From Dehalobacter sp. (GTDB lineage: Bacteria; Bacillota; Desulfitobacteriia; Desulfitobacteriales; Syntrophobotulaceae), in assembly GCA_023667845.1 (NCBI GenBank), contig JAMPIU010000143.1, forward strand, positions 64,574-128,573: a DNA stretch of 64,000 bases, read 5' to 3'. The notes under the pieces are model-generated. The model ran no database searches. It saw nothing but the letters and a program-made list of their open reading frames with translations, and was not told the DNA's origin. Positions 32,994 to 42,533 of the stretch are shown piece by piece (position 1 is the first letter of the stretch; the number at the start of each line of letters is the position of its first letter). The position numbers and the translations under genes were made by a program.

Positions 32994-35882
32994 TTATGGT
33001 GATGCTGCCTGCGTCGTGGCGGATGCTTTCGCGGATAGACCGCTCTGGCCGCTGCTGTTTAACGCAACAATTTTATAATAATAGGTTGTCTCCGGATCTA
33101 AGCCTGTATCCGTGTAAGGGGGCGCTGCCACATTTTCCGCTATCGGATTATAGGTGCCTTCGGAAGAGGATGCCCTGTAAACGATATAGGAGCTTGCACC
33201 GGTGACCGGAGTCCAATCCACAACAATCTGGCTGGAATTATCGGCTGTTGCCGTCAGATCTAATGGTACGGACGGAAATGTGATGGTATTTGCTGTTAAA
33301 GAATAAGGGCCATCTCCGGCGCTGTTGGAGGCCAAAACTTTATAGTAATAGGTGGTTCCTGCATCCAGACCCGTATTGGTATAGGAGGTTGAAGATAAAG
33401 TCGTGATACGTGTATAAGTTCCGGAAGCAGAGTGAGACCGGTATACGGAATAAGTCGGGTCTCCGCTTACGGCGGACCAGGACAGCGATATCTGCGAAGA
33501 GCTTAGCGCTGCAGCAGTCAGATTTGCTGGAGCAGTTGGCACACTCGAGGCAAGGGTAGTGGCACTGGTGACCGCCGAATAGGCACTGCTGCCGGCAGTG
33601 TTCACAGCCAGGACTTTGTAGTAATAGGCAGTACTCGCGGTCAGACTGCTGTCTGTATACGCATTGGTTGTGGTCGTGGCCATAAGCGTGTAAGTCCCTG
33701 ATACTGAATTGGCTCTGTATATGGAATAAGTATCTGCTTCGCTGACCGAAGACCAGGATAGGGAAATCTGTGTTGAGCTCTTTGGCACAGCAGTGAGATT
33801 ATCAGGAATGGAAGGAACGCTGGCAGCAATGGTTTTGGCACTGGCAATGGCAGAATAAGAACTCGAACCGACACTGTTTGTGGCCAGCACCTTATAATAA
33901 TAAGTCGTATTGGCTGTCAGACCACTATTGGTATAAGAAGTAGCGGTAATGGTCGTAAGCAGAGAATACGGTCCTGATGCTGAGGAAGACCGGTAAATGG
34001 AATAGGATGCTGCCCCGCTGACAGCGGACCAGGAAAGTGTGATCTGACTGGTACTTTTCGGTGTTGCCGTAAGATTTGCCGGGGCAGACGGGATGCTGAG
34101 CGCAGTCGTGGTGCTAGCAACAGGTGAAAAGGCGCTCGATCCGGTACCGTTCGTAGCTTTTATCTTATAGTAATATGTTGTGTTGGGGGATAGTCCACTA
34201 TTGATATACGAAGTCGAGGAAACTTTTGCAATCTGATAGTAAGACCCATAGTAGGAAGAAGCGCGGTATACAGCATAGGAAGTGGCACCGTTTACTGTTG
34301 GCCAGGATAACGCGATCTGACTGATACTTTGCGATTTCGCTGTAAGATTTGGCGGAGCAGCCGGGACAGAAGCAATATCGTCTAAAAGGGTGTTCACGAC
34401 GTTTTGCGGTATCACGGCTGTACCACCGAAGACAATCAATTTGCTGATCAGATTACTTTTTTGATTGATATAATTCCCGACAGAAGTGTTGGTCAGACTG
34501 TTGACCAAAATAACGGGGGAATTTGTCTGTGCTGCCAAGGCCGAACCTGCGAGCGCATCGGGAAATGATTGCCCGGTTGCGATACAGCAGGCGGCCAGAT
34601 TAAGTTGAGCTGAAAATTCATCGATAATTTTAAGGTTGGTTTCATAGCGGTCAGCACCACTCAGCCTTTTCCCCGCAGGAAGAAGATTTAAAACACTGGT
34701 GCTGATGACACCGGTTCCGCCAACAACATATGTGCTGGTGACATTTTGCAGAGCTTGCTGGATGTTACCGGGCAAGCTGTTTTTAGCTGTAAGCAGGATC
34801 GGAATTTCTTTGATCGCGGCGATAGGAGCGGCAGATAAAGCATCCGCAAAGTTTTCACCCGTTGCAATGATTGCCTGGTTATAGCTTCCCAGCGTCTGGG
34901 CAATTCTGGCCGAGGTATCATAGCGGTCAGAACCGGCAATCCGGGATATGGATATTCCCATATAATAGATCTCCCGTTCCACACTTGTGGAGATGGCTGA
35001 AGTCCCACCGATAAGAAAGACATGTGAGACGTGCAGACGGGAAAGTTCGGTCCTGGTCTTGGTGCTTAATGATTCGCTGGAGGTCAGCAGAATAGGAGCA
35101 TTATATTTAGAGGCGAGCGGAGCGCTGCATAAGGCATCCGGATAATTTTCACCATTGACAATGATGGCGTAGTTGGAAGAACTCCAGCCATACTGGGAAA
35201 TCAGGGCGGATGTTTCATATCTGTCACTGCCTGACAAACGATTGGAGGTTATGAAAGAGGATCCTGGACTGCCGGCGGCTGCATTAACGATATTGGAAAA
35301 ATAGTCTGTGCCGGAATTCCCCATAGCTTTGATCTTGTAATAGTAAGTATTGCCTGATGTCAGGCTGCCATCCGTATAATTGGTATAGAACGTCGAGGCA
35401 ATCTCCGTATAGGCCCCTGAATACGAAGCTGAGCGGTAGACCGTGTAAGAGGTTATTCCGCTGATTGAATTCCAGGAAAGATAGATTTGCCCTGGTCCGG
35501 AGGATTTCGCTGAAAGACTTGAGAAAGAGGAAAGGGTCGTGGCGCCGGCATAGGAAGAAAGTAAACTTGTTTCATTGTTGTCGACAGTCTGGATCTTATA
35601 GTAATAGGTTTGATTGGAGGCCAAACCGGTGTCGGTATATTGGTTTGTGGTAACCGAATTAGTAAAAGTGTAGGTTCCGGAATGGGAAGTTGATCGGTAG
35701 ACATTGTACTTGTCTGCGCCGCTTACTGCAGTCCAGGTTAACGCAATTTCATTTGGACCGAGTGCAGAAGCGGATAAGTTTGTCGGAGCGGACAAGGCAG
35801 CGGCAGAAATCTGAGGCATAGTCAAGAAACTGACGAGGAAGCATAAGAGTATCACCAATGATTTGGATTTGATTTCTCCCAT
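32994..35882 (-). CDS. Secreted CWB2/FN3 cell-wall-binding protein, second paralog
   Basis: A 962-residue exported protein. It has a signal peptide (1-29, KSKSLVILLCFLVSF...SAAA), two FN3 domains (about 31-205), three CWB2 repeats (about 209-504: RLSGSDRYETS, RIAGSDRYDTS, RLSGADRYETN, each followed by IATGE/IVNGE and IGGT turns), and five tandem FN3 domains (about 505-960). The module order matches the protein at 673, with more C-terminal FN3 units, so it is a paralog for surface display or adhesion. ATG 35882 is chosen because GGGAGGTG lies upstream and the signal peptide begins here; an in-frame ATG at 35930 is less likely. The adjacent FN3 units are alike enough to recombine. Confidence 0.9.
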   Translation of the reverse strand: MGEIKSKSLVILLCFLVSFLTMPQISAAALSAPTNLSASALGPNEIALTWTAVSGADKYNVYRSTSHSGTYTFTNSVTTNQYTDTGLASNQTYYYKIQTVDNNETSLLSSYAGATTLSSFSSLSAKSSGPGQIYLSWNSISGITSYTVYRSASYSGAYTEIASTFYTNYTDGSLTSGNTYYYKIKAMGNSGTDYFSNIVNAAAGSPGSSFITSNRLSGSDRYETSALISQYGWSSSNYAIIVNGENYPDALCSAPLASKYNAPILLTSSESLSTKTRTELSRLHVSHVFLIGGTSAISTSVEREIYYMGISISRIAGSDRYDTSARIAQTLGSYNQAIIATGENFADALSAAPIAAIKEIPILLTAKNSLPGNIQQALQNVTSTYVVGGTGVISTSVLNLLPAGKRLSGADRYETNLKIIDEFSAQLNLAACCIATGQSFPDALAGSALAAQTNSPVILVNSLTNTSVGNYINQKSNLISKLIVFGGTAVIPQNVVNTLLDDIASVPAAPPNLTAKSQSISQIALSWPTVNGATSYAVYRASSYYGSYYQIAKVSSTSYINSGLSPNTTYYYKIKATNGTGSSAFSPVASTTTALSIPSAPANLTATPKSTSQITLSWSAVSGAASYSIYRSSSASGPYSLLTTITATSYTNSGLTANTTYYYKVLATNSVGSSSYSAIASAKTIAASVPSIPDNLTAVPKSSTQISLSWSSVSEADTYSIYRANSVSGTYTLMATTTTNAYTDSSLTASTAYYYKVLAVNTAGSSAYSAVTSATTLASSVPTAPANLTAAALSSSQISLSWSAVSGDPTYSVYRSHSASGTYTRITTLSSTSYTNTGLDAGTTYYYKVLASNSAGDGPYSLTANTITFPSVPLDLTATADNSSQIVVDWTPVTGASSYIVYRASSSEGTYNPIAENVAAPPYTDTGLDPETTYYYKIVALNSSGQSGLSAKASATTQAASP

Positions 35883-36062
35883 ATGATATTCACCTCCCGT
35901 TGCATTCTCTTTTAAAGAATCATGAAACAATTATACCATTTTTTGGTTTATCATCTGTAAATTATATGTAAATCTTTTAGAATATTCAATTTAAATTTTT
36001 ATTGTTATTCTTAGTAAAATCATCCATAATAGAAATCAGCAAGAAGAATGGGGGGCCTGTTT

Positions 36063-36830
36063 GTGACAGAAAGATATGTTCAGACTGTGGAAAGAGCGCT
36101 GGATATATTGGAAGTACTGGCCAGTTCTAGGGAATCATTTGGTGTGACTGAAATCGGCAGCAGGATAGGGCTGCATAAAAGCACGGTACATCGGATTATT
36201 CAGACTTTATGCTATCGGGGATATGTTGAAAAAGAAAAAGATAGGGAACGGTACCGTCTCGGGATAAAAATAATTGAAGTCGGCAACGCATTTTTCAATC
36301 AGCTTGAAGTCCGGAAGATTGCCGAACGCTATCTGGAAAGCCTGGCCAAAACCTTTGATGAAGTAGTTCATCTTGTCCTGCCCGACAACGGAGAAGTAGT
36401 GTTCATCGATCATAAAGAGAGTTCCCAGTTAATCGGCATGTACTCCAAGGTAGGCAGCAGAGGCTACATGCATTGTACGGCGGTTGGTAAAGCAATTCTT
36501 TCCACTTTGCCGGAAGAGGAAGTAAGGCTTATTCTGCAAAAAAAGGGTATGCCCCGTTTTACTCAGCAGACGATTACAGATCCGGAAAAACTGATCGAAC
36601 AGCTGAAGGAAATAAGAAAAACAGGCATTGCAGTTGCCGCTGAAGAAACTGAAGTCGGGGTCATTAATATAGGAACACCCATTTATGATTATTCGGGTAG
36701 AACCATTGGTGCGATCAGCATTTCCGGACCCATTAATAGGCTGATGGAGAAAGGGATTGAAAAGGTCGGTCAGGAAATCAAGCGTGTTGGTCAGGATATA
36801 TCCTCCAGATTAGGATATTCCGGCCGCTGA
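36063..36830 (+). CDS. IclR family transcriptional regulator
   Basis: A 255-residue regulator with an N-terminal winged helix-turn-helix (VERALDILEVLA, FGVTEIGSRIGLHKSTVHRII) and a C-terminal GAF-like effector domain (about 80-245), with GYMHCTAVGKAILSTLPEEEV, GIAVAAEETEVGVINIGTPIYDYSG and IGAISISGP. The family controls catabolic operons for sugar acids, aromatics and short acids. GTG 36063 has GGGGGG seven bases upstream; ATG 36048 is the alternative start. Two TGAAACA-TGTTTCA palindromes, the typical 15-bp shape of IclR-type operators, lie downstream before the next gene and are probably its target. Confidence 0.9.
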   Translation: MTERYVQTVERALDILEVLASSRESFGVTEIGSRIGLHKSTVHRIIQTLCYRGYVEKEKDRERYRLGIKIIEVGNAFFNQLEVRKIAERYLESLAKTFDEVVHLVLPDNGEVVFIDHKESSQLIGMYSKVGSRGYMHCTAVGKAILSTLPEEEVRLILQKKGMPRFTQQTITDPEKLIEQLKEIRKTGIAVAAEETEVGVINIGTPIYDYSGRTIGAISISGPINRLMEKGIEKVGQEIKRVGQDISSRLGYSGR

Positions 36831-37017
36831 TCTTACAGTACTACCCAAAAAAACGCTTGACGGAAGTAGGAAACTAGTACATAATATTAATACTATATTT
36901 TCAAATATTTCAGAATCTTTTTGTGTTGGTTTGCATAAGATAGCCAAAAGATCAGACATTAAGCTTCAGCAAAAAAATTGAAAAGATGGGGACAATGATG
37001 AAGGTTTAGTTTAAAAA

Positions 37018-37032
37018 TGAAACAATGTTTCA
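37018..37032. promoter_or_regulatory. Operator-like palindrome 1 (TGAAACAATGTTTCA)
   Basis: Perfect 7-bp inverted arms around a single A. Size and symmetry resemble sites of IclR-family proteins such as KdgR. It is found 83 bases before the next start codon and about 190 bases after the IclR gene. Confidence 0.65.
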
Positions 37033-37068
37033 GATAATAAAACAAAACTAATTTTTATAGGTATAAAA

Positions 37069-37083
37069 TGAAACATTGTTTTA
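37069..37083. promoter_or_regulatory. Operator-like palindrome 2 (TGAAACATTGTTTTA)
   Basis: Same motif as box 1 with one arm mismatch, 51 bases further on (close to five helical turns). A half site GTGAAACA follows at about 37089. Together they suggest cooperative binding. Confidence 0.6.
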
Positions 37084-37114
37084 TATGGTGAAACACGGTG
37101 GGGAGTGATTGATC

Positions 37115-37732
37115 ATGATGAGGATTTCATCAATAGCTTATAATCAGGACAGAGATTGTATAGGATGTGCCATTAGAGATGAAAAGCAAATATCCACCTA
37201 TATTCTGTCTTTTCAGATAGCAGACCAGCTGATGTCGCGCTATCACGGGAAATGGGGTATTTCGGGCAACAGGATTACACTTCGATTTACAGACCTAGAC
37301 CATCCGCTGACGATTGATTATGATTCCGGAGTGATTAATTACGGATCCCTTACGACAGCATTTTATCATCGCTATAACCCTGCTAAGGGGCTGACGGTGC
37401 TGGTCGAGGATATCTGTTCCGACCTTGCGATCCCACAAAGTGAGCCCATTGAATATGAAGAATATTTATTTAGATTATTCGTCAAAATTGTGGAGATTTT
37501 CCATGCCCGATGCAATGTTCAGATCTTACCTGATATAAATGAAGGCAAATGGGAAATTCGTTTAGGTGAGGGGGAAGCTTCAGGCTGGATTGGGAAAGAT
37601 GGAATTGCCGAGAACCGGTTTGGTGAAAAAATGGATATAAAACAATGGCAGAATCTTAGAATTGAAAAAGCAGCGCTTTATGTCTTTGGTTTTAACTCTT
37701 TTTGCAAAAACTTTCAGTGTCCAATAAAATAA
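37115..37732 (+). CDS. Unknown soluble protein in the IclR neighbourhood
   Basis: A 205-residue protein of no family I recognise. It appears soluble and mixed alpha/beta, with DRDCIGCAIRDEKQISTYIL near the start (an isolated CxxC), a central strand-rich RITLRFTDLDHPLTIDYDSG, YEEYLFRLFVKIVEIFHARC, and a Cys near the end (FCKNFQC). There is no signal or membrane helix. GGGAG lies nine bases before ATG 37115. Two operator-like palindromes sit in its upstream region, so it is probably regulated by the preceding IclR protein. A terminator overlaps its stop codon. Confidence 0.7.
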   Translation: MMRISSIAYNQDRDCIGCAIRDEKQISTYILSFQIADQLMSRYHGKWGISGNRITLRFTDLDHPLTIDYDSGVINYGSLTTAFYHRYNPAKGLTVLVEDICSDLAIPQSEPIEYEEYLFRLFVKIVEIFHARCNVQILPDINEGKWEIRLGEGEASGWIGKDGIAENRFGEKMDIKQWQNLRIEKAALYVFGFNSFCKNFQCPIK

Positions 37733-37748
37733 GGACACTATTTTTTTG
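37716..37748 (+). terminator. Terminator overlapping the stop of the unknown gene
   Basis: AGTGTCC (inside the last codons) pairs with GGACACT at 37733-37739, followed by ATTTTTTT. Confidence 0.75.
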
Positions 37749-37844
37749 TATTAACTTTTGTTTGACAGGGCAATTTTTTTTAAGTATAATACTGTTTGCG
37801 TGTTAGAACCGTCAGCGAATTGCATAACCGATTTTCTATTCCAA

Positions 37845-37918
37845 TGGGGTATCGCCAAGCGGTAAGGCATCGGACTCTGACTCCGACACCGGTGGTTCAA
37901 ATCCATCTACCCCAGCCA
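37845..37918 (+). tRNA. tRNA-Gln (anticodon CTG)
   Basis: The acceptor TGGGGTA pairs with TACCCCA, the anticodon stem TCGGA/TCCGA has loop CTCTGAC (CTG), the T arm is GGTTCAAATCC, and CCA is encoded. Confidence 0.94.
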
Positions 37919-37928
37919 ACTTTTATAT

Positions 37929-38013
37929 GCGGGAGTGGCGGAACTGGCAGACGCACTGGATTTAGGTTCCAGCGGGTAACTCCGTGCAGGTTCAAGTCCT
38001 GTCTCCCGCACCA
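37929..38013 (+). tRNA. tRNA-Leu (anticodon TAG)
   Basis: The acceptor GCGGGAG pairs with CTCCCGC, the anticodon stem CTGGA/TCCAG has loop TTTAGGT (TAG), there is a long class II variable arm (CGGGTAACTCCG), and CCA is encoded. It is ten bases after tRNA-Gln. Confidence 0.95.
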
Positions 38014-38029
38014 AAATTAAGGATTCCAA

Positions 38030-38065
38030 GGCAGTTGACCTATAAATGGTTGACTGTCTTTTTTC
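38030..38065 (+). terminator. Terminator of the tRNA-Gln/Leu transcript
   Basis: GGCAGTTGACC pairs with GGTTGACTGTC (three wobbles) around TATAAAT, then TTTTTT. Confidence 0.75.
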
Positions 38066-38316
38066 TACACATTACGATCACAAATCGCCAAAATGGATGT
38101 GCCGTAACAAAGAAGTCACAGAAGAGATAACACCAAATGTAAAAAATCGAGAAAAAGTATTTAAATGTCAACCGGCAATTATTATAATATGGATGTAACA
38201 GGAATAATCCCAGATTCTTGGACCAGAATATCTTTTCATATATAATTATCTGATCCGGTTTATAATATGAATAGTAATAACACCAGATGAAAAGAGTCTT
38301 GGAGGGGGAAAAAGAA

Positions 38317-39474
38317 GTGTCGGGAATTTTGATTTTTTCATCAAACTATGGTGAAGGACATTTCCAGGCGGGTGAAGCACTTGCCGAAGCTTTTGGCCAT
38401 CAGCCTTCTCCAATACAGGTAAAGCACTTAGATTTTGGTTCTTTTTTTTACTTTAACACGGATTATTTTATGAGGAAAGCCTACGCAACAATGATCAAGA
38501 AGACGCCGAAACTCTGGAGAATACTCTTTGAAAAGACGGCAGGACTGACTGCCGAAGACTGCCGGAAGTTTGTGCGGGGATTGGAAACGAAGAAGCTGTT
38601 AGATTGTATCTGGAAGTTCAATCCTGATGTGATTGTAAGTACCCATTTTATACCGGCTGCCATACTGGGCGAACTGAAACTCAAAGGTCTCCTTTCTGTT
38701 CCGCTGGTCACGGTGGTGACGGACTACCTTGTTCACGGTGTATGGATCCACTCCGGAACGGATAAGTATATTGTAGGCTGCAAGGATGCATGTACCAGGC
38801 TTGCGGAGGCAGGAATAGCACCCCAGAACGTGATTCAGTCCGGGATCCCTCTCCGGTTAAGATTTGAAGAAGCCATCCAACAATGCGCCGCTAAACAAAA
38901 ACTGAAGCTTGACCTGAACCGGAAGACGGTACTCATCATGGGTCTTAACGGTAAACCCGTGAGCAATGTCGCAGAACTGAAGGAGATTGTCCGGAACCTG
39001 GCTCAGGATATTTCGGCACAATTATTGGTGGTTTGCGGCTACAATAAAGAGCTGTACCATGCGCTTAACAGTGAAATTCGGGAAACGAATCTCTGCATCA
39101 GACTCTACGGTCATGTCGACAATGTTCAGGAATTGATGGCAGCTTCTGATCTTATGATCACTAAAGGAGGAGCATTGACAATTTCCGAAGCACTGACCAT
39201 GGGACTTCCCTTGCTGATGTACAGACCAATCCCGGGGCATGAAAAAGGAAATGCTTATTTCGTTGAACAAGCGGGAGCGGGGAAGGCTTTTGGTACCCCG
39301 GATGAACTGATCCGCTACACAGTAGAACTGTTTAAGCATCCGGCCAGACTGGAAACAATGAGTTTAGCGGCACGGATGATACTGCCGGTCAATCCTTCAC
39401 AAAATGCAGCTGCCTATATTTTGACACTCAGGAAAAACACCAAAACCAATCCGTTCAAAACAGAAGCGATGTAG
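38317..39474 (+). CDS. UgtP/MGDG synthase-type glycosyltransferase
   Basis: A 385-residue GT28-like enzyme. The N-terminal half (MGDG synthase domain) has ILIFSSNYGEGHFQAGEAL and DVIVSTHFIPAAIL. The C-terminal half has the UDP-sugar site: RLYGHVDNVQELMAASDLMI, KGGALTISEALTMGLPLLMY and IPGHEKGNAYF. Relatives glycosylate diacylglycerol for glycolipid or lipoteichoic acid anchors on the cytoplasmic membrane face; in spore formers they also include uncharacterised polysaccharide enzymes. The start is GTG 38317, nine bases after GGAGGGGG; an ATG at 38287 lacks such a site. The TAG stop coincides with the left end of a CTAG-type element. Confidence 0.88.
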   Translation: MSGILIFSSNYGEGHFQAGEALAEAFGHQPSPIQVKHLDFGSFFYFNTDYFMRKAYATMIKKTPKLWRILFEKTAGLTAEDCRKFVRGLETKKLLDCIWKFNPDVIVSTHFIPAAILGELKLKGLLSVPLVTVVTDYLVHGVWIHSGTDKYIVGCKDACTRLAEAGIAPQNVIQSGIPLRLRFEEAIQQCAAKQKLKLDLNRKTVLIMGLNGKPVSNVAELKEIVRNLAQDISAQLLVVCGYNKELYHALNSEIRETNLCIRLYGHVDNVQELMAASDLMITKGGALTISEALTMGLPLLMYRPIPGHEKGNAYFVEQAGAGKAFGTPDELIRYTVELFKHPARLETMSLAARMILPVNPSQNAAAYILTLRKNTKTNPFKTEAM

Positions 39475-39533
39475 TACCCGGCAGAAAATCTGCCCGTCAT
39501 TATATTCCGAAACAAGGATTAACAAGGCACTAG
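39472..39533. mobile_element. Short CTAG-family inverted-repeat element
   Basis: The 62-bp unit begins TAGTACCCGG and ends AGGATTAACAAGGCACTAG, whose inverse matches the ends of the 12222 and 21921 elements. GGCAGA-AAA-TCTGCC forms a perfect hairpin inside. It again provides the stop codon (TAG) of the preceding gene. Confidence 0.5.
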
Positions 39534-39615
39534 ATTTAAACAGAATATCAAGCGTTTTCCTTGATTCTTTGGAAAACTTCTGATAATATTAACTGGTCAA
39601 TATCAGGTTTACTGG

Positions 39616-39641
39616 AAAGGGGAAACGGATGTTTCCTCTTT
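39616..39641 (+). other. Hairpin upstream of tig
   Basis: AAAGGGGAAAC pairs with GTTTCCTCTTT around GGAT (one wobble), with a T-run (TTTTTTTCC) 13 bases later. It may be a weak terminator or leader structure in the 313-base gap before tig. Confidence 0.4.
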
Positions 39642-39787
39642 CTAAACTTATTGCTTTTTTTCCAGGGATTTACTCTTTAGCAAGGTTTGCATTTATTTGA
39701 AAAAGGGCAGAATATCCTGGTGTGAAATGTTGATACTATTTAAATATAAAAATAAAAAGCAAGGTTAAATTCCAAGGAGGAGCGGAC

Positions 39788-41137
39788 ATGTCTGTCAAGA
39801 TCGAAAAGAAGAACAATAACACCTACGAAATGGAAATTACGGTTGGGGTTGAAGAGGTTTCTGCAGCTTTTGACCGGGTAATGAAAAGAGCCGGACAGGG
39901 ACTCAGCATACCAGGTTTTCGCAAAGGAAAAGCCCCTAAGCATATAATAGAAAGGTATGTTGATAAAGACGCTGTGAAAAATGAAGTGATGGAGCAGGTC
40001 TCTTACCCGGCTTTATTTGAAGCCTTTAAAGAGCATTCCATTACGCCTGTTTCCAGACCGGCTATACAGGTTGTTCAATTTGAGGCAGATAAAGATTTCA
40101 TTTATAAAGTTAAGGTAGAGACAAAACCTGATGTAGAGCTGGGAGAATATAAGGGTCTTGGCATCGAAAAACAGGCTGTTGAGGTTACAGACGAGCAGGT
40201 GGCCGAAGAATTGGAACGCCGTCAAAATAGACATGCTAAACTTATTCCGGTTGAAGACGGAGAAATCATTGACCAGGATATCGTCACGATTGACTTTGAA
40301 GGATTCCTGGGTGATGTGCCGTTTGAAGGAGGAAAAGGCGAGAATCACGAGTTAACCATCGGTTCCGGCACTTTTATCCCAGGATTTGAGGAACAAATAA
40401 AAGGTTCTAAGAATGGTCAGGAACTCGAAATCAATGTTAAGTTCCCGGAAGGCTATCACAGCGAAGAGCTCTCTGGAAAAGATGCCATGTTTAAAGTCAA
40501 GATCAACGGTATTAAGAGAAAAGAACTGGCTGCTCTGGATGACGAGTTTGCCAAAGACGTCAGCGAATTTGACACGTTAGAAGAATTGAAGCAGGATATT
40601 AGAGAAAAGATGATTTTGGCTGCAGAAAACAGACGCGACAATGAATATAAGACTGAAGTTATGAAGAAGGTTGCTGAAAACGCAGTCTGTGAAATTCCTG
40701 AAGGAATGAAACAGGAACGCATTGATGCGTTGATGGAAGACCTGCAGCAGAACATGGCCTATCAGGGGATTTCCATGGAGCAGTATTGTCAGTATGTCAA
40801 TACCAGCATAGAAGCGCTTCGTGAATCCTTCAGTCAGCAGGCAGCTGATGGACTAAAAACTGAACTTGTCCTTGAAGCAATTGCGGAAAAAGAAGGAATT
40901 ACGGTTACTGATGAAGAAATTGAATCCGAGATTAATAGGATGGCTATGCAGTATGGCAGGACAGCTGAAGAACTGAAGTCAGCTTTTGAAGCTCGCGGTG
41001 AGATGCAGATGTTCAAAATGAGTTTAACATCAGAGCATACCGTTGATTTCCTGGTCAAGAACAATGGTATTGAACAGGAAAGTGCCGCAGCACAGAACAC
41101 GGATTCGGAGAGTAATGTTGCGGAGGAAAATGAATAA
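39788..41137 (+). CDS. tig: Trigger factor (ribosome-associated chaperone and prolyl isomerase)
   Basis: A 449-residue, full-length trigger factor. The ribosome-binding domain has the signature PGFRKGKAPKHIIERY at about 40-55. The FKBP-type isomerase domain lies at about 155-240 (VTIDFEGFLGDVPFEGGKGE, SGTFIPGFEEQIKG), and the C-terminal helical chaperone arms at about 250-430. It binds next to the exit tunnel at L23 and protects nascent chains. AAGGAGGAGCGG precedes ATG. It is followed by clpX, the usual tig-clp-lon order; clpP is not between them here. Confidence 0.96.
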   Translation: MSVKIEKKNNNTYEMEITVGVEEVSAAFDRVMKRAGQGLSIPGFRKGKAPKHIIERYVDKDAVKNEVMEQVSYPALFEAFKEHSITPVSRPAIQVVQFEADKDFIYKVKVETKPDVELGEYKGLGIEKQAVEVTDEQVAEELERRQNRHAKLIPVEDGEIIDQDIVTIDFEGFLGDVPFEGGKGENHELTIGSGTFIPGFEEQIKGSKNGQELEINVKFPEGYHSEELSGKDAMFKVKINGIKRKELAALDDEFAKDVSEFDTLEELKQDIREKMILAAENRRDNEYKTEVMKKVAENAVCEIPEGMKQERIDALMEDLQQNMAYQGISMEQYCQYVNTSIEALRESFSQQAADGLKTELVLEAIAEKEGITVTDEEIESEINRMAMQYGRTAEELKSAFEARGEMQMFKMSLTSEHTVDFLVKNNGIEQESAAAQNTDSESNVAEENE

Positions 41138-41187
41138 GATAATTATTGCGATAATGATAAGGGAATTCTCAATAAAGGGGTGAGCAT

Positions 41188-42441
41188 ATGGCAAAGTTTA
41201 ACGATGAAAAGAATCAACTGAAATGTTCTTTTTGCGGTAAAACGCAGGAACAGGTCAAGAAACTGGTAGCAGGTCCCGGGGTATACATTTGTGATGAATG
41301 CATCGAGCTCTGTAATGAAATCATTGAAGAGGAACTCCAGGATGATGTAGGCTCAGAAATTGGAGAGATTCCTAAACCCAAAGAAATCAGAAGTATTCTT
41401 GATCAATACGTTGTCGGTCAGGACGAAGCAAAAAAAGCATTATCTGTTGCAGTTTATAACCATTACAAGCGTATCAGCATTGGCATGAAGGTCGATGATG
41501 TCGAGCTTCAGAAATCCAATATTATTATGCTCGGTCCAACAGGTTCCGGTAAGACGCTGCTTGCTTCTACACTGGCTAAAGTTCTGAATGTCCCATTTGC
41601 TATAGCGGATGCAACCTCATTGACGGAAGCCGGCTATGTCGGAGAAGATGTCGAGAATATTCTCCTCAAACTGATTCAGGCTGCTGATTATGATATTGAG
41701 AGGGCAGAGCGAGGGATTATCTATATTGATGAGATTGATAAGATTGCCCGAAAATCTGAGAATCCATCCATTACCAGGGATGTATCAGGGGAAGGTGTTC
41801 AGCAGGCACTGCTCAAGATCCTGGAAGGCACAGTAGCCAGTGTTCCTCCGCAGGGAGGACGCAAGCATCCCCACCAGGAATTCATCCAGCTCGATACCAC
41901 GAACATCCTGTTCATTGTCGGCGGGGCTTTTGATGGGATTGACAAGCTGATTCAAAACCGTATCGGCAAGAAAGTGATGGGTTTTGGGGCGGAAATTCAA
42001 AAGAAGAATGAAAAGAACGTCGGGGAATTCTTAAGGCAGATCCTGCCGGTAGACCTCTTAAAATACGGGTTAATTCCCGAGTTTGTCGGAAGACTTCCTG
42101 TTATTGTCACCTTGGATGCCCTAGATCAGGATGCGCTAGTCAGCATTTTGACCCAGCCCAAAAACGCCTTAGTCAAACAGTATGAAAAACTGCTGGAAAT
42201 GGACGGTGTAGGGCTGGAGTTTAAAGAAGATGCGCTTAAAGCCATTGCTGAAGAAGCGATTCGCCGTAATACAGGAGCGAGGGGTCTCAGGGCGATTATG
42301 GAAGAAATCATGCTGAATGTCATGTATGATATTCCAACCCGTTCGGATGTCACCAAATGCGTCGTTACCAAGGATACGATCCTTCAGCGGATTGAGCCTG
42401 AGCTTATCACGGTGGACAACAAGAAGGAAGAATCAGCTTAA
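41188..42441 (+). CDS. clpX: ATP-dependent Clp protease ATP-binding subunit ClpX
   Basis: A 417-residue AAA+ unfoldase. It has an N-terminal zinc-binding domain with CSFC (Cys13, Cys16) and CDECIELC, Walker A GPTGSGKT, Walker [11 protein letters not shown], sensor and pore regions including GYVGEDVE, and the ClpP-docking IGF-type loop in the [10 protein letters not shown] area. It delivers tagged substrates to ClpP. AAGGGGTGAG precedes ATG. The clpP gene is not between tig and clpX, contrary to many Firmicutes, so ClpP must be encoded elsewhere. Confidence 0.97.
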   Translation: MAKFNDEKNQLKCSFCGKTQEQVKKLVAGPGVYICDECIELCNEIIEEELQDDVGSEIGEIPKPKEIRSILDQYVVGQDEAKKALSVAVYNHYKRISIGMKVDDVELQKSNIIMLGPTGSGKTLLASTLAKVLNVPFAIADATSLTEAGYVGEDVENILLKLIQAADYDIERAERGIIYIDEIDKIARKSENPSITRDVSGEGVQQALLKILEGTVASVPPQGGRKHPHQEFIQLDTTNILFIVGGAFDGIDKLIQNRIGKKVMGFGAEIQKKNEKNVGEFLRQILPVDLLKYGLIPEFVGRLPVIVTLDALDQDALVSILTQPKNALVKQYEKLLEMDGVGLEFKEDALKAIAEEAIRRNTGARGLRAIMEEIMLNVMYDIPTRSDVTKCVVTKDTILQRIEPELITVDNKKEESA

Positions 42442-42465
42442 ACAGAATAAATCTAAACCTATGAG

Positions 42466-42506
42466 ATACTGTTAATAGTTTTATGCTATTGGCAGTATTT
42501 TTTGTA
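42466..42506 (+). terminator. clpX terminator
   Basis: ATACTGTTAATAG pairs with CTATTGGCAGTAT (wobbles) around TTTTATG, followed by TTTTTT. Confidence 0.75.
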
Positions 42507-42533
42507 AACTTAGGGTTTACGTCATGTACCCTA

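Noticed and set aside
36840-36895. Another CTAG-family element after the IclR gene
   Set aside because: AGTACTACCC and CTAGTACA are present, but the arms do not pair over a useful length.
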